This document shows positions 44,983-53,659 of a stretch of 64,000 nt of DNA, piece after piece; positions within the stretch are counted from its first letter, which is position 1, and each line of letters opens with the position of its first letter. The translations under genes and the position numbers were made by a program. Origin of the DNA: CBDAUN01 sp965214875 (lineage in GTDB: Bacteria; Pseudomonadota; Gammaproteobacteria; Arenicellales; JAJDZL01); contig OZ243980.1 of NCBI GenBank assembly GCA_965214875.1, positions 620,001-684,000 of the forward strand. The letters are read 5' to 3'. The notes below the pieces were generated by a model. It saw only the letters and a list, made by a program, of their open reading frames with translations. It had not been told where the DNA came from and ran no database searches.

Positions 44983-47900
44983 GAAGAAACTCTCGGGGGG
45001 TGGAGCAAGGAAACATCGGCGACAGCAAGAAACAGTCGGCTTACAAACATGGCGAGGTTCATCCGGTTGTCGCGAATGCTCGCATCCTGGTCCATCACCA
45101 TGACATTGTCGAAAAACTGATCAATCGGCTCTTTCAAGACTGCGAGCTCGCGCAATACTTCGGTGTGATTCAAGTCGTCGATCAGCGGCGCGACGCGCTG
45201 TTTTAGATCTGTCGCACGTTCGTGCAGAACTGACTCGGCCGAGTCAGCGAGCATTTCGCGCTTTACTGTGCCATCAATCGATTCGTCGGCATTCCTCAAA
45301 ATGTTGCGGATTCTCTTGTTTGCGGCGATCAAATCGCTGCATTCGGCCAGCTTTTTGAAATCCTTTACCGCTTCAATGCGTCTGTCGAAGTCATACAGAC
45401 GAGCGGGCTTAGTTGCAAACACTGCGGCGAATTCGTCTGCGGCATATCTGTCGCGCCCAACATAGTGGAAATCGAGTCGATCGAAGATCAGGTCGAAAAC
45501 AGCTTCTACAGTAGCGTCGCCGAATTGGTCGGCTGCAAGATCGCCATTTGGCGGATCGCTTGCATAGATGTCAGCGCAGGCACGGAGCAAATCTCTCAGG
45601 TCGGCGTTGATTTTATTTTCGATCAGTAGCCGCAAGATTCCGGTCGCCATGCGTCGAAGTGCGTAGGGGTCCCGGTCGCCCCCAGCAGTTTCGCCGGCTG
45701 CAATCAGTCCGACGAGAGAGTCGAGGCGGTCCGCTAAGGCGACTACTAGTCCGGCACTGGATTGCGGCATTTTTTGAGCGATTGCAGTACGCGGCAAGTA
45801 GTGCTCTTCGATGGCTTTTGCAATTTCATTCGATTCACCGTCTTGCATTGCGTAATGGCATCCCATAATGCCTTGCAAGTGAGGAAATTCACCAACCATT
45901 TCGGTAACGAGGTCGCTTTTGCACAGCATGGATGCTCGAACGCATGCATCGACGCTCGCATGCCGCAGTTCCGGCAGCTGGCAGATCGTCTTTGCAATTT
46001 TTCCAATGCGCATGGTTTTGTCGAATAGCGAACCGAGCGATTTGTGAAATACCAAATCGCGCAACTGACTTGTACGGTCCTCAAGTCGTGTCTTGCGGTC
46101 CTGGTTCCAAAAAAATCGTGCGTCCGATAGCCTGGCCCGCAAAACTCTCTCATTGCCGACCACGACTCGCTCGCTGACTTTAGGCTCAGTTGCAGTGATG
46201 TCGGCGATATTCGCGACGGCAATAAAGTAGGGCAGCAATTCCTGGCCGTTCCATAGAGGGAAAAACTTTTGGTGGCCCTGCATAGATGCTACTAGCACTT
46301 CTTTCGGCAACTCTAGGAATGCCGGATCGAAACTGCCGCGAAATGAGCATGGATATTCGACGAGATTCACCACTTGCTCCAGCAGCGGACCGGCATTGAA
46401 ATCAGAGTGCGGGTTGAAGTCCACTTCGCCGCCCACTTGCTGCTGCAGCTCCTTGATTTGAGTTTCAATCAAGTCATGACGCCGTTGTTGCTGCACGTGC
46501 ACGCACCCGCCTGCCAAAGTTTGTTCGTAGGCTAGAGCATGATCGATGGTTAGCGAAGAGCTTTTGGAAAGAAAGCGATGACCTTTGGTCGATTGGCCTG
46601 ATTCCACAAACAAGATTTTGCATGGAATAACAGCCGAACCCAGCATGAGCACGACCCAATGAACGGGTCGAATGAATTCTGCCTCTCCTTGTCCCCATCT
46701 CATGCGCTTTGGGATTGGCAGTCGCGAAATTGCCCTTTCGACACATTCAGGAATCAATTCACTTGCGAAGAGCCCAATCTCGGTCGAGCGGTAGGCTAGA
46801 AACTCGCCTCTTTCGTTTGCCACTCGCTCCAGCGAGTCGACATCGACTCCGCATGAGCCAGCAAAGCCTTTCGCCGCTTTGGTGTGAGTTCCGTCAGCAT
46901 TGTAGGCGCGGGTGACTGGCGGTCCGGTCCGTACGCTTTGCGTATCTGGCGCCTTGATTCGCACGTTCCGGATTTGCACCGCGATGCGGCGCGGTGTTGC
47001 CCAACCAAAAGGCTCGCTGGCATCGCTCGATTCGATCAACCTAGTCTGCATCAATTCATGGCGTAGCTCTTTGTGCAGGCTAGTTTGAAGACTTGTGACC
47101 GAATCGGGCGGCAGTTCCTCAGTGCCGATTTCGAGCAGCAAGGTTTCGGTTTTGGATTCTGTCGATCTGGTTGCGTTTTCAGGAGTATTTGAAGGCGGTT
47201 GGATATCCTCCGCACTTGATTCGCTGCAGTCTTGAGGCCGTAGGCGCGGGAAGTGTTTTTGTTCACGGCTTCCGTAGTAGGCTTGCGCGACTGATCGTGC
47301 CATGTTGCGGACGCGTCCGATATAGCGCGCCCGTTCGGTGACGCTGATTACTCTTCTGGCATCAAGAAGATTGAAGGTATGCGAAGCCTGTAGCACCCGT
47401 TCGTAGGCCGGCAGTGACAGGTTCGAGTCGGTCAGTTCGCGGCACTGTGATTCGAGAGTGTCGAAATGGCGGAGCAAAGCGTCGGTGTTGGCGTGTTCAA
47501 AATTGTAGGCGGATTGCTCGACTTCGTTTTGCGCATACAGATCGCCATAGGACCACTCGCCATTCCAGTCAAGATCGAAAACATTATCGACCTCTTGGAC
47601 GTACATCGCGATCCGTTCTAATCCATAGGTGATTTCACCGGTTACGGGCCGGCATTCCAATCCGCCGACTTGCTGGAAATAGGTGAACTGGGTGATTTCC
47701 ATGCCATTGAGCCACACTTCCCATCCGAGTCCCCAAGCTCCTAATGTGGGTGACTCCCAGTCGTCTTCAACGAAGCGAATGTCGTCCTGAGTAGGATCGA
47801 GTCCAAGACTTCGAATCGAGTCCAGGTAGATATTCTGAAAATTCGCAGGCGATGGTTTCAAAACAACTTGATACTGGAAGTAGTGTTGCAGGCGGTTGGG

Positions 47901-48101
47901 ATTTTCTCCATAGCGGCCATCGGTTGGTCGTCGGGATGGCTGGACGTAGGCTGAACGTGATGGTTCGGGCCCGATTGCCGCCAGAAATGTTGCCGGGTGG
48001 AATGTTCCTGCGCCGACCTCCATGTCATAGGGTTGCAGGATGACGCAACCATTGTCGGCCCAGAACTGGTTAAGGGCGAATATGATCTGTTGAAAGTTCA
48101 T
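44979..48101 (-). CDS. glyQS: Fused glycyl-tRNA synthetase, alpha and beta subunits in one chain
   Basis: One frame of about 1040 residues contains a full GlyQ (to about residue 285: WADNGCVILQPYD, GAGTFHPATFL, GRYGENPNRLQHYFQYQ, GLERIAMY) and a full GlyS (from about 320: LLLEIGTEELPP, WPTRR-type WATPRRIAV, GHRFL, LADRLDSLVG, GGDRDPYALRR). They are joined by a polar linker of about 30 residues. The usual bacterial enzyme is a tetramer of separate chains; natural fusions are known, for example in Chlamydia. ATG 48101 is preferred over an upstream GTG. The gene ends in overlap with the MazG-like gene. Confidence 0.95.
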   Translation of the reverse strand: MNFQQIIFALNQFWADNGCVILQPYDMEVGAGTFHPATFLAAIGPEPSRSAYVQPSRRPTDGRYGENPNRLQHYFQYQVVLKPSPANFQNIYLDSIRSLGLDPTQDDIRFVEDDWESPTLGAWGLGWEVWLNGMEITQFTYFQQVGGLECRPVTGEITYGLERIAMYVQEVDNVFDLDWNGEWSYGDLYAQNEVEQSAYNFEHANTDALLRHFDTLESQCRELTDSNLSLPAYERVLQASHTFNLLDARRVISVTERARYIGRVRNMARSVAQAYYGSREQKHFPRLRPQDCSESSAEDIQPPSNTPENATRSTESKTETLLLEIGTEELPPDSVTSLQTSLHKELRHELMQTRLIESSDASEPFGWATPRRIAVQIRNVRIKAPDTQSVRTGPPVTRAYNADGTHTKAAKGFAGSCGVDVDSLERVANERGEFLAYRSTEIGLFASELIPECVERAISRLPIPKRMRWGQGEAEFIRPVHWVVLMLGSAVIPCKILFVESGQSTKGHRFLSKSSSLTIDHALAYEQTLAGGCVHVQQQRRHDLIETQIKELQQQVGGEVDFNPHSDFNAGPLLEQVVNLVEYPCSFRGSFDPAFLELPKEVLVASMQGHQKFFPLWNGQELLPYFIAVANIADITATEPKVSERVVVGNERVLRARLSDARFFWNQDRKTRLEDRTSQLRDLVFHKSLGSLFDKTMRIGKIAKTICQLPELRHASVDACVRASMLCKSDLVTEMVGEFPHLQGIMGCHYAMQDGESNEIAKAIEEHYLPRTAIAQKMPQSSAGLVVALADRLDSLVGLIAAGETAGGDRDPYALRRMATGILRLLIENKINADLRDLLRACADIYASDPPNGDLAADQFGDATVEAVFDLIFDRLDFHYVGRDRYAADEFAAVFATKPARLYDFDRRIEAVKDFKKLAECSDLIAANKRIRNILRNADESIDGTVKREMLADSAESVLHERATDLKQRVAPLIDDLNHTEVLRELAVLKEPIDQFFDNVMVMDQDASIRDNRMNLAMFVSRLFLAVADVSLLHPPRVSS

Positions 48102-48378
48102 GGTCACTGCGCAGGACAGGGAATTGGGTTGCGTTGTGGTCCCAATGAAAATTGAGCTGGAATTAGGCGTTTAGGCTTGCACAAAAGCACTGGATTAAAG
48201 TTTTGCGCCTTTGTCAAATTATACTCAGCACGAAACTACGCTGTCGGCTCGGCAATTGCCGCATCAAGTTGGTGTTGGCTGCAATCGACGAGCGTTGGAG
48301 TAGATTGGAGTGCAAATTCCTTGGGAAGGGAACCGGCCGCAGTCCTGACCGCCCCCATCCACTCTGAAACCCCGTCGC

Positions 48379-49938
48379 TCACATGCCCCAGACCGTCACC
48401 TTGCGCCCGCCGACGGACTCCTCGCGCCGGAATACCTTCTCGTCCCATGAGCGACTCTCCGAGCGGTCGAAGATGACCAGATGGCCGCTGGCGGTGCCGC
48501 ACCGCCGCATGTACCCGCCAAGCTGCTCCAGGCCCTCGGCCACCGTGCGCTCCAGGCCGTTCCGCCTCAGCTTGCACTCGATTACTTCCCGCTGCCTTTG
48601 CTCGCCCCACTCGACCAGCAGGTCCATCCGCCCGCGCCCCAGACCGTACTCGCGCTCGATCCGCCCGCCCGAGTTGACCACCCGCTGCAGGAACGCCTGC
48701 AGCAAAAGCTGCGGCCCCGCCTCCCTATAGTCGAACCGACCGACCCAGTGCTCCGAATGCTCCCGGAAAAACCCCTGGAATGCCTCCATCAGCCGACCCA
48801 TCATCAGCCTGCCGTCCTCCACATACCACTCGGTCTGGTGGCTCAGCGCCCGGTCGCTGAAGTTGATCAGTTCGCGCGGTATCACCTCGCGGTAGATCGC
48901 GTTGGCCACCGCGATCTCGGGCACCGCCCTGATCAGGCCCAGGTCGACGCAGTACTGCACGTCATCGGCCTGGTAGGCCTCCGGCTGGCCGCCGCTCACG
49001 AGCGGCTCGATCACCCGCTTGACCCGCGGCTCGCGAAGCTTGTCCGCCAATTGATCCAGATGCGTGTCGCGCCGAAGGATCAGCTCCTCCCGCGCATCGA
49101 TCACGTCCTCGCGCCCGATCGTCGAGCCGAGATCCTCGGCCTTCTTCAAAGCCTCGGCCGCCAGCGCGTTGACCAGCCACGGCTGCCCCGCAGTCGACTC
49201 CCACACCTCCGCCAGCGCCTCCCCGCTCCAGCCCTGGCCGGTCTCTTCGGTGTGCTGCAGCAGGAGCTCCCGGGTCTGGGACTCGTCGAAATCCCCCAGC
49301 CGGATCGATTCGGCCTTGACGTTGAACGCGCTGCCGCCGGTGATGATCGACTTGTCCCGGCCCGAATGGATCCGGTAGTCCCGCACGTCGCGGATGCCGC
49401 ACAGGATCACGCACTGCGGAAAATGCTCCGGCCGCTGCGTGTAGCCCGCCCGCAGCTGCCGCAAGACCGAGATCAGCGTGTCGCCGATCAGCGCGTCGAT
49501 CTCGTCGATCATCAACACCAGCGGGCGCGAAACATCATCCTGCGACCAGCGGGATAAGACATCGCCAAGCGCATCGTGAGCGCCGGACGCTTCAAGGATG
49601 CGCTGCCAATGGTCCTCCACAAACCTGTCATGCAGGTGGATCGCCGCCGATCTGGAAAGAGCGCTGAGGATCGCCCGCACCGCCGCCGGCACGTCCTCTC
49701 GGGCGGCCTGCGCCCCCTCGACATTGACGTAGACGGCCCGATGGCGGCCCGCCTGGTTCAGCTCGCCCATCAGGGCGCGAAGCGCCGAGGTCTTGCCGGT
49801 CTGCCGCGGGGCATGCAGGATGAAGTAGCGCTTGCGCTCGATCAGGCCGAAGATCTCGTCCCGGTCCATGCGCTCGAGCGGCGCAATGTGGTAGTGGTCT
49901 TCCGGCATCACCGGGCCGGCGGTATTGAAAAATCGCAT
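48379..49938 (-). CDS. AAA ATPase fused to PD-(D/E)xK nuclease-like domain, copy 2
   Basis: A paralogue of the protein encoded at 15700-17256, about 519 residues from ATG 49938 (MRFFNTAG); a TTG three codons upstream is unlikely because it lies in the -10 box. It keeps Walker A (PRQTGKT), Walker B (LVLMIDEID) and the C-terminal GRMD...ECK nuclease pattern, so all catalytic residues look intact. The middle and winged regions differ from copy 3 more than the ends do. Function unknown; possibly defence-related. Confidence 0.85.
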   Translation of the reverse strand: MRFFNTAGPVMPEDHYHIAPLERMDRDEIFGLIERKRYFILHAPRQTGKTSALRALMGELNQAGRHRAVYVNVEGAQAAREDVPAAVRAILSALSRSAAIHLHDRFVEDHWQRILEASGAHDALGDVLSRWSQDDVSRPLVLMIDEIDALIGDTLISVLRQLRAGYTQRPEHFPQCVILCGIRDVRDYRIHSGRDKSIITGGSAFNVKAESIRLGDFDESQTRELLLQHTEETGQGWSGEALAEVWESTAGQPWLVNALAAEALKKAEDLGSTIGREDVIDAREELILRRDTHLDQLADKLREPRVKRVIEPLVSGGQPEAYQADDVQYCVDLGLIRAVPEIAVANAIYREVIPRELINFSDRALSHQTEWYVEDGRLMMGRLMEAFQGFFREHSEHWVGRFDYREAGPQLLLQAFLQRVVNSGGRIEREYGLGRGRMDLLVEWGEQRQREVIECKLRRNGLERTVAEGLEQLGGYMRRCGTASGHLVIFDRSESRSWDEKVFRREESVGGRKVTVWGM

Positions 49939-49946
49939 AATCGACA

Positions 49947-49952
49947 ATTATA
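49947..49952 (-). promoter_or_regulatory. TATAAT -10 box of copy 2, near-leaderless
   Basis: TATAAT on the minus strand ends eight bases before ATG 49938, so the transcript should begin at or next to the start codon. No ribosome binding site fits in between. Confidence 0.55.
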
Positions 49953-50079
49953 AAGCGCACAGGCTTGGCCGAAAGTGCTGTTCTTTAGGTGGGTGCAGTG
50001 ATCGGCGTTAAAATCTACTTTGCATATGGAAGTGGTTGCAAATTCATTTCGCTCAATTTGCCATCATTCCGGTACCTTT

Positions 50080-50397
50080 CTATTTGCCCAAATGCTCCAG
50101 CAATGGATTATGATGCATCCCGTGCTCTTCCCAGCATTCAACCACAAGGGCATGTAGGGCTATGATGTGCGAGAATGCTCTGGATGCCTCTTCATCTCTA
50201 ACCCGATAGTCAGTGCTGGTAATCCTATCAAAATATCGGCTAAACGGCTTGTCTTCGGCACTGTTGCTCCCGTATATCTCATTGTAGTACTTGAACTCGT
50301 TAAGAGTGGCTTTATCCATTGCACAGTATGCTCCTTCTTCATGCCCCCAAGCCGGCACCAGCGCAAGCGCAAGGATGGCGGCGGCGATGGTTCTCAT
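50080..50397 (-). CDS. Small exported protein of unknown function
   Basis: About 105 residues from ATG 50397, which opens a good signal peptide (MRTIAAAILALALVPAWG, cleavage near WGHEE). The mature part is charged, with two cysteines (YCAMD; VECWEEHG) and histidines near the C-terminus (GMHHNP). The longer frame from 50475 lacks a leader. It lies between the two duplicated ATPase/nuclease segments. No family recognised. Confidence 0.6.
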   Translation of the reverse strand: MRTIAAAILALALVPAWGHEEGAYCAMDKATLNEFKYYNEIYGSNSAEDKPFSRYFDRITSTDYRVRDEEASRAFSHIIALHALVVECWEEHGMHHNPLLEHLGK

Positions 50398-50515
50398 TCC
50401 GGCACCTACTGAAAACTCGCCGCATATCGCGAATCGGCAAAGAACAAATTCATTTCTCTTCGGAATCTTCATCAAAGTGTATGTTTCGCTTTTAATTGGT
50501 TTTGCTCCTATGAAA

Positions 50516-50535
50516 TGGGGCGGCTCGCGCCGCCC
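50516..50535 (-). terminator. Strong hairpin after the 63-residue gene
   Basis: GGGGCGGC-TCGC-GCCGCCCC is a perfect eight-base stem, just downstream of the minus-strand small gene ending at 50548. A short ATTT follows on that strand. On the plus strand a TTTTT follows after about ten bases. Confidence 0.65.
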
Positions 50536-50547
50536 CTGACTGGTTTT

Positions 50548-50739
50548 TCAAACTTCTTCAACGGTGGTCGTGTCGCCCAGATCGAACCGGCAAAAATCGC
50601 CCCTCTGAATCATTCGGGCGATGCTTTCCTGGTTTAAAAATCCGTCCTCCGCAGATTCGACGGTCAACAGATTGTCTTTTCTGTTCCGTAGCTCTTTCTC
50701 GATGCCGGATTGAGTCCTGACAACCAATTGGTACTTCAT
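50548..50739 (-). CDS. Small 63-residue protein
   Basis: An open frame with an AGGA ribosome binding site seven bases before ATG 50739 and a strong hairpin after its stop, which support a real gene. The product is soluble and acidic at the C-terminus (FDLGDTTTVEEV), with an N-terminal beta-strand (KYQLVVRTQSG). No known domain. It lies between the two duplicated segments. Confidence 0.6.
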   Translation of the reverse strand: MKYQLVVRTQSGIEKELRNRKDNLLTVESAEDGFLNQESIARMIQRGDFCRFDLGDTTTVEEV

Positions 50740-50925
50740 GATTTAATCCTAAATAATCACAATGAATCATTTCATTGATGGAACTACGCTGTCGGCTCGG
50801 CAATTGCCGCATCAAGTTGATGTTGGCTGCAATCGATGAGCGATGGAGTAGATTGGAGTGCAAATTCCTTGGGAAGGGAACCGGCCGCAGTCCTAACCGC
50901 CCCCATCCATGCGGAGATCATCCGC

Positions 50926-52482
50926 TCACATGCCCCAGACCGTCACCTTGCGCCCGTCGACGGACTCCTCGCGCCGGAACACCTTCTCGTCCCACGATCT
51001 ATCCTCCGAGCGGTCGAAGATCACCAGATGGCCCTCGGCGGTGCCGCACCGCTGCATATACCCGCCAATCTGCCTCAGGCCCTCGGCGACCGTGCGCTCA
51101 AGCCCGTTCCTCCTCAGCTTGCACTCGATCACTTCCCGCTGCCTTTGCTCGCCCCACTCGACCAGCAGATCCATCCGCCGCCGCCCCAGACCGTACTCGC
51201 GCTCGATCCTACCGCCCGCATTCACCACCCGCTGCAGGAACGCCTGCAGCAAAAGCTGCGGCCCCGCCTCCCTATAGTCGAACCGACCGACCCAGTGCTC
51301 CGAATGCTCCCGGAAGAACCCCTGGAACGCCGCCATCAGCCGGTCCATCATCAGCTGCCCGTCCTCCACGTACCACGCGGTCTCGTGCGCGATGAACCAG
51401 TCCGCACCGGTGATCAGCTCGCGCGGAATCACCTCGCGGTAGATCGCGTTGGCGACCCGCACCGGCTTGTCTCGCGCGATCAGCCCCAGGTCGACGCAAT
51501 ACTGCAAGTCGTCGGACGCGAACGATGCCGCCGCGCCGTCGCTCACCAGCGGCGCGATCACCCGCTTGACCCGCGGCTCGCGAAGCTTGTCCGCCAATTG
51601 ATCCAGATGCGTGTCCCGCCGAAGGATCAGCGCCTCCCTCGCATCGACGACATCGTTGCGACCGATCGTCGCCTTAAGGTCCCGCACCTTCTTCAGCGCC
51701 TCGGCCGCCAGCGCGTTGACCAGCCACGGCTGGCCCGAGGTCGACTCCCACACCTCCTCTAGCGCCTCCCCGCTCCACGATTGCCCGGTCTCTTCGGTGT
51801 GCTGCAGCAAAAGGGCGCGCACCTCGCCCTCGCCGAAGTCGCCCAGCCGCAGCGACGCGGCCTTGACGTTGAACGCGCTGCCGCCGGTGATCACCGCCTT
51901 CTCGGAGCCCGAATGGATCCGGTAGTCGCGCACGTCGCGGATGCCGCACAGGATGACGCTCTGCGGAAAATGCCTCGGCCGCTCGGCATAGCCGGCCCGC
52001 AGCTGGCGCAGCACCGAGATTAGCGTATCGCCCACCAGCGCGTCGATCTCGTCGATCATCGCCACCAGCGGACGGGCATCGGCCTTCGACCAGCCTCGCA
52101 GCACCTCGGCCAGCGCATCATGCGGTCCCGAAGCTTCCAGGATGCGCTGCCAATGGTCCCTGACAAACCCGTCGCCAAGATGGTCCTCGGCGGACCTTGA
52201 AAGCGCGCTGAGGATCGCCCGCACCGCCGCCGGCACGTCCTCTCGGGCGGCCTGCGCCCCCTCGACATTGACGTAGACGGCCCGATGGCGGCCCGCCTGG
52301 TTCAGCTCGCCCATCAGGGCGCGAAGCGCCGAGGTCTTGCCGGTCTGCCGCGGGGCATGCAGGATGAAGTAGCGCTTGCGCTCGATCAGGCCGAAGATCT
52401 CGTCCCGGTCCATGCGCTCGAGCGGCGCAATGTGGTAGTGGTCTTCCGGCATCACCGGGCCGGCGGTATTGAAAAATCGCAT
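50926..52482 (-). CDS. AAA ATPase fused to PD-(D/E)xK nuclease-like domain, copy 3
   Basis: About 518 residues from ATG 52482. Its first about 100 residues are the same as copy 2, while the central and C-terminal parts share blocks with copy 1 (for example ITGADWFIAHETAWYVEDGQ), so it looks mosaic. Walker A PRQTGKT, Walker B LVAMIDE and the C-terminal GRRRMDLLVEW...ECK pattern are intact. A TATAAT at 52491-52496 lies eight bases before the ATG. Confidence 0.85.
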   Translation of the reverse strand: MRFFNTAGPVMPEDHYHIAPLERMDRDEIFGLIERKRYFILHAPRQTGKTSALRALMGELNQAGRHRAVYVNVEGAQAAREDVPAAVRAILSALSRSAEDHLGDGFVRDHWQRILEASGPHDALAEVLRGWSKADARPLVAMIDEIDALVGDTLISVLRQLRAGYAERPRHFPQSVILCGIRDVRDYRIHSGSEKAVITGGSAFNVKAASLRLGDFGEGEVRALLLQHTEETGQSWSGEALEEVWESTSGQPWLVNALAAEALKKVRDLKATIGRNDVVDAREALILRRDTHLDQLADKLREPRVKRVIAPLVSDGAAASFASDDLQYCVDLGLIARDKPVRVANAIYREVIPRELITGADWFIAHETAWYVEDGQLMMDRLMAAFQGFFREHSEHWVGRFDYREAGPQLLLQAFLQRVVNAGGRIEREYGLGRRRMDLLVEWGEQRQREVIECKLRRNGLERTVAEGLRQIGGYMQRCGTAEGHLVIFDRSEDRSWDEKVFRREESVDGRKVTVWGM

Positions 52483-52490
52483 AATCGACA

Positions 52491-52496
52491 ATTATA
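52491..52496 (-). promoter_or_regulatory. TATAAT -10 box of copy 3, near-leaderless
   Basis: Same hexamer and spacing (eight bases to the ATG) as copy 2, within the nearly identical upstream flank. Confidence 0.55.
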
Positions 52497-52772
52497 AAGC
52501 GCACAGGCTTGGCCGAAAGCACCGTTCTTTAGGGGGTGCAGTGATCGGCGTTGAAATCTACTTTGCATATGGAAGTGATTGCAAATTCATTTCGCTCAAT
52601 TTATTCAAAAAGAGCGCTCGCTTCCAGAACCAAAGTCTGTCATAGTGAGTATTTACTTGGTCGCTTGTATGTTGTCTGAACGGCAACCCGTTCTCTTGCT
52701 TGATTTGGGTGCGCGGTTCGCTGCAGCTATCCTTTGATAGTTCTCGAGCGAGCGTCTTTGATGATGGCAGGT

Positions 52773-53561
52773 TCAGCTTGCGAGCGACGCTTGCGCAGTA
52801 AAAAACGATCGTAGATTGGAGGCAACAACTTGCGGTGCTTCGAGCAAAATAGAATGTCGCAGTCCGGGCAGTATTCTCAATTCCGCGTTAGGCAGGCTAT
52901 TGGCGATGAATCGATTGACTCGGGGGTTGCAAGCCGCATCATCTTCGCCTGTCATTACAAGTGCTGGCGCCTTGATTTGGTGCAAGAATCTTGCCATTTC
53001 CGTAGTGGCGTAAATTCGAAAAACAGAAGCGAAGACATCCGGGTCGTTTGCTAGTACTTGCCTTTTGCGCTCTTCGATAGTGTCGAACTGCTCCCTTACA
53101 AACTGAGGCGTAAACCAGCGGTCGACGAGGATATCGAGTAGCGGTTCGGGCCCGTGCGTTTCGAGTTCTTCAACAAATTTGACGAAACTGGATTTTTCCT
53201 CATCGGTCCGACCTGCGGCGGTGCTGATTAAAGCAAGCGACGCAACTCGCGATGAATGCTCTAGCGCATATGCGGACGCGATCATGCCTCCGAGAGAATG
53301 CCCCGCAACATGAAAATCCTGCAATCCGAGTCGGTCGCGCAACTGCTCTAGATCGGCCACCATCATTTCGAGGCTGTATGGGGTTTGCGGTCGCGGCGAC
53401 TTTCCGTGTCCGCGAAGGTCGTAGGTGATGCATTCAAACTCGTCCTTGAGAGCATTGACGATTGGTTGCCAGTTCGCCAGGGTGGAACCGACTCCATGAA
53501 TTAGAACAAGTGCGGGGCCGTTTCCCTCAACTTTGAAATTGCATTCGACGATCTGAGTCAT
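52773..53561 (-). CDS. Alpha/beta hydrolase, 3-oxoadipate enol-lactonase-like
   Basis: A 262-residue alpha/beta hydrolase. The oxyanion motif is LIHGVGS, the nucleophile S89 lies in AGHSLGG, the acid in TGEDDAACNP, and the histidine in LRHSILLEAP. It resembles PcaD-like lactonases and related esterases. No other beta-ketoadipate genes are close, so the substrate is open. All catalytic residues are present. Confidence 0.82.
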   Translation of the reverse strand: MTQIVECNFKVEGNGPALVLIHGVGSTLANWQPIVNALKDEFECITYDLRGHGKSPRPQTPYSLEMMVADLEQLRDRLGLQDFHVAGHSLGGMIASAYALEHSSRVASLALISTAAGRTDEEKSSFVKFVEELETHGPEPLLDILVDRWFTPQFVREQFDTIEERKRQVLANDPDVFASVFRIYATTEMARFLHQIKAPALVMTGEDDAACNPRVNRFIANSLPNAELRILPGLRHSILLEAPQVVASNLRSFFTAQASLAS

Positions 53562-53659
53562 TTCGGCAGCGAGGATGAATCTTTACAAATTAACATCAAA
53601 AAGCAGCATTCATGGCGATAGTTGAGGTGTTGAAATGCTCCATTTTGCGAGTTTGTTGA

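Larger units (their letters stand above)
48234..50059 (-). repeat. About 1.83-kb duplicated segment, unit 1
   Basis: It matches 50782-52602 in the same orientation, from AACTACGCTGTCGG to TTCGCTCAATTT. It covers the ATPase/nuclease gene plus about 145 bases downstream and 120 bases upstream. The flanks and the first third of the gene are nearly identical, while the middle is more diverged. I see no terminal inverted repeats or target duplication. Confidence 0.85.
50782..52602 (-). repeat. About 1.82-kb duplicated segment, unit 2
   Basis: Direct-orientation partner of 48234-50059, with the same end points. The spacer between units holds two small unrelated genes. Unit lengths differ by about five bases. 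Confidence 0.85.

Noticed and set aside
50782..52602. Insertion sequence carrying the ATPase/nuclease gene
   Set aside because: No transposase motif, no terminal inverted repeats and no target-site duplication could be found, so it is recorded as a segmental repeat only.
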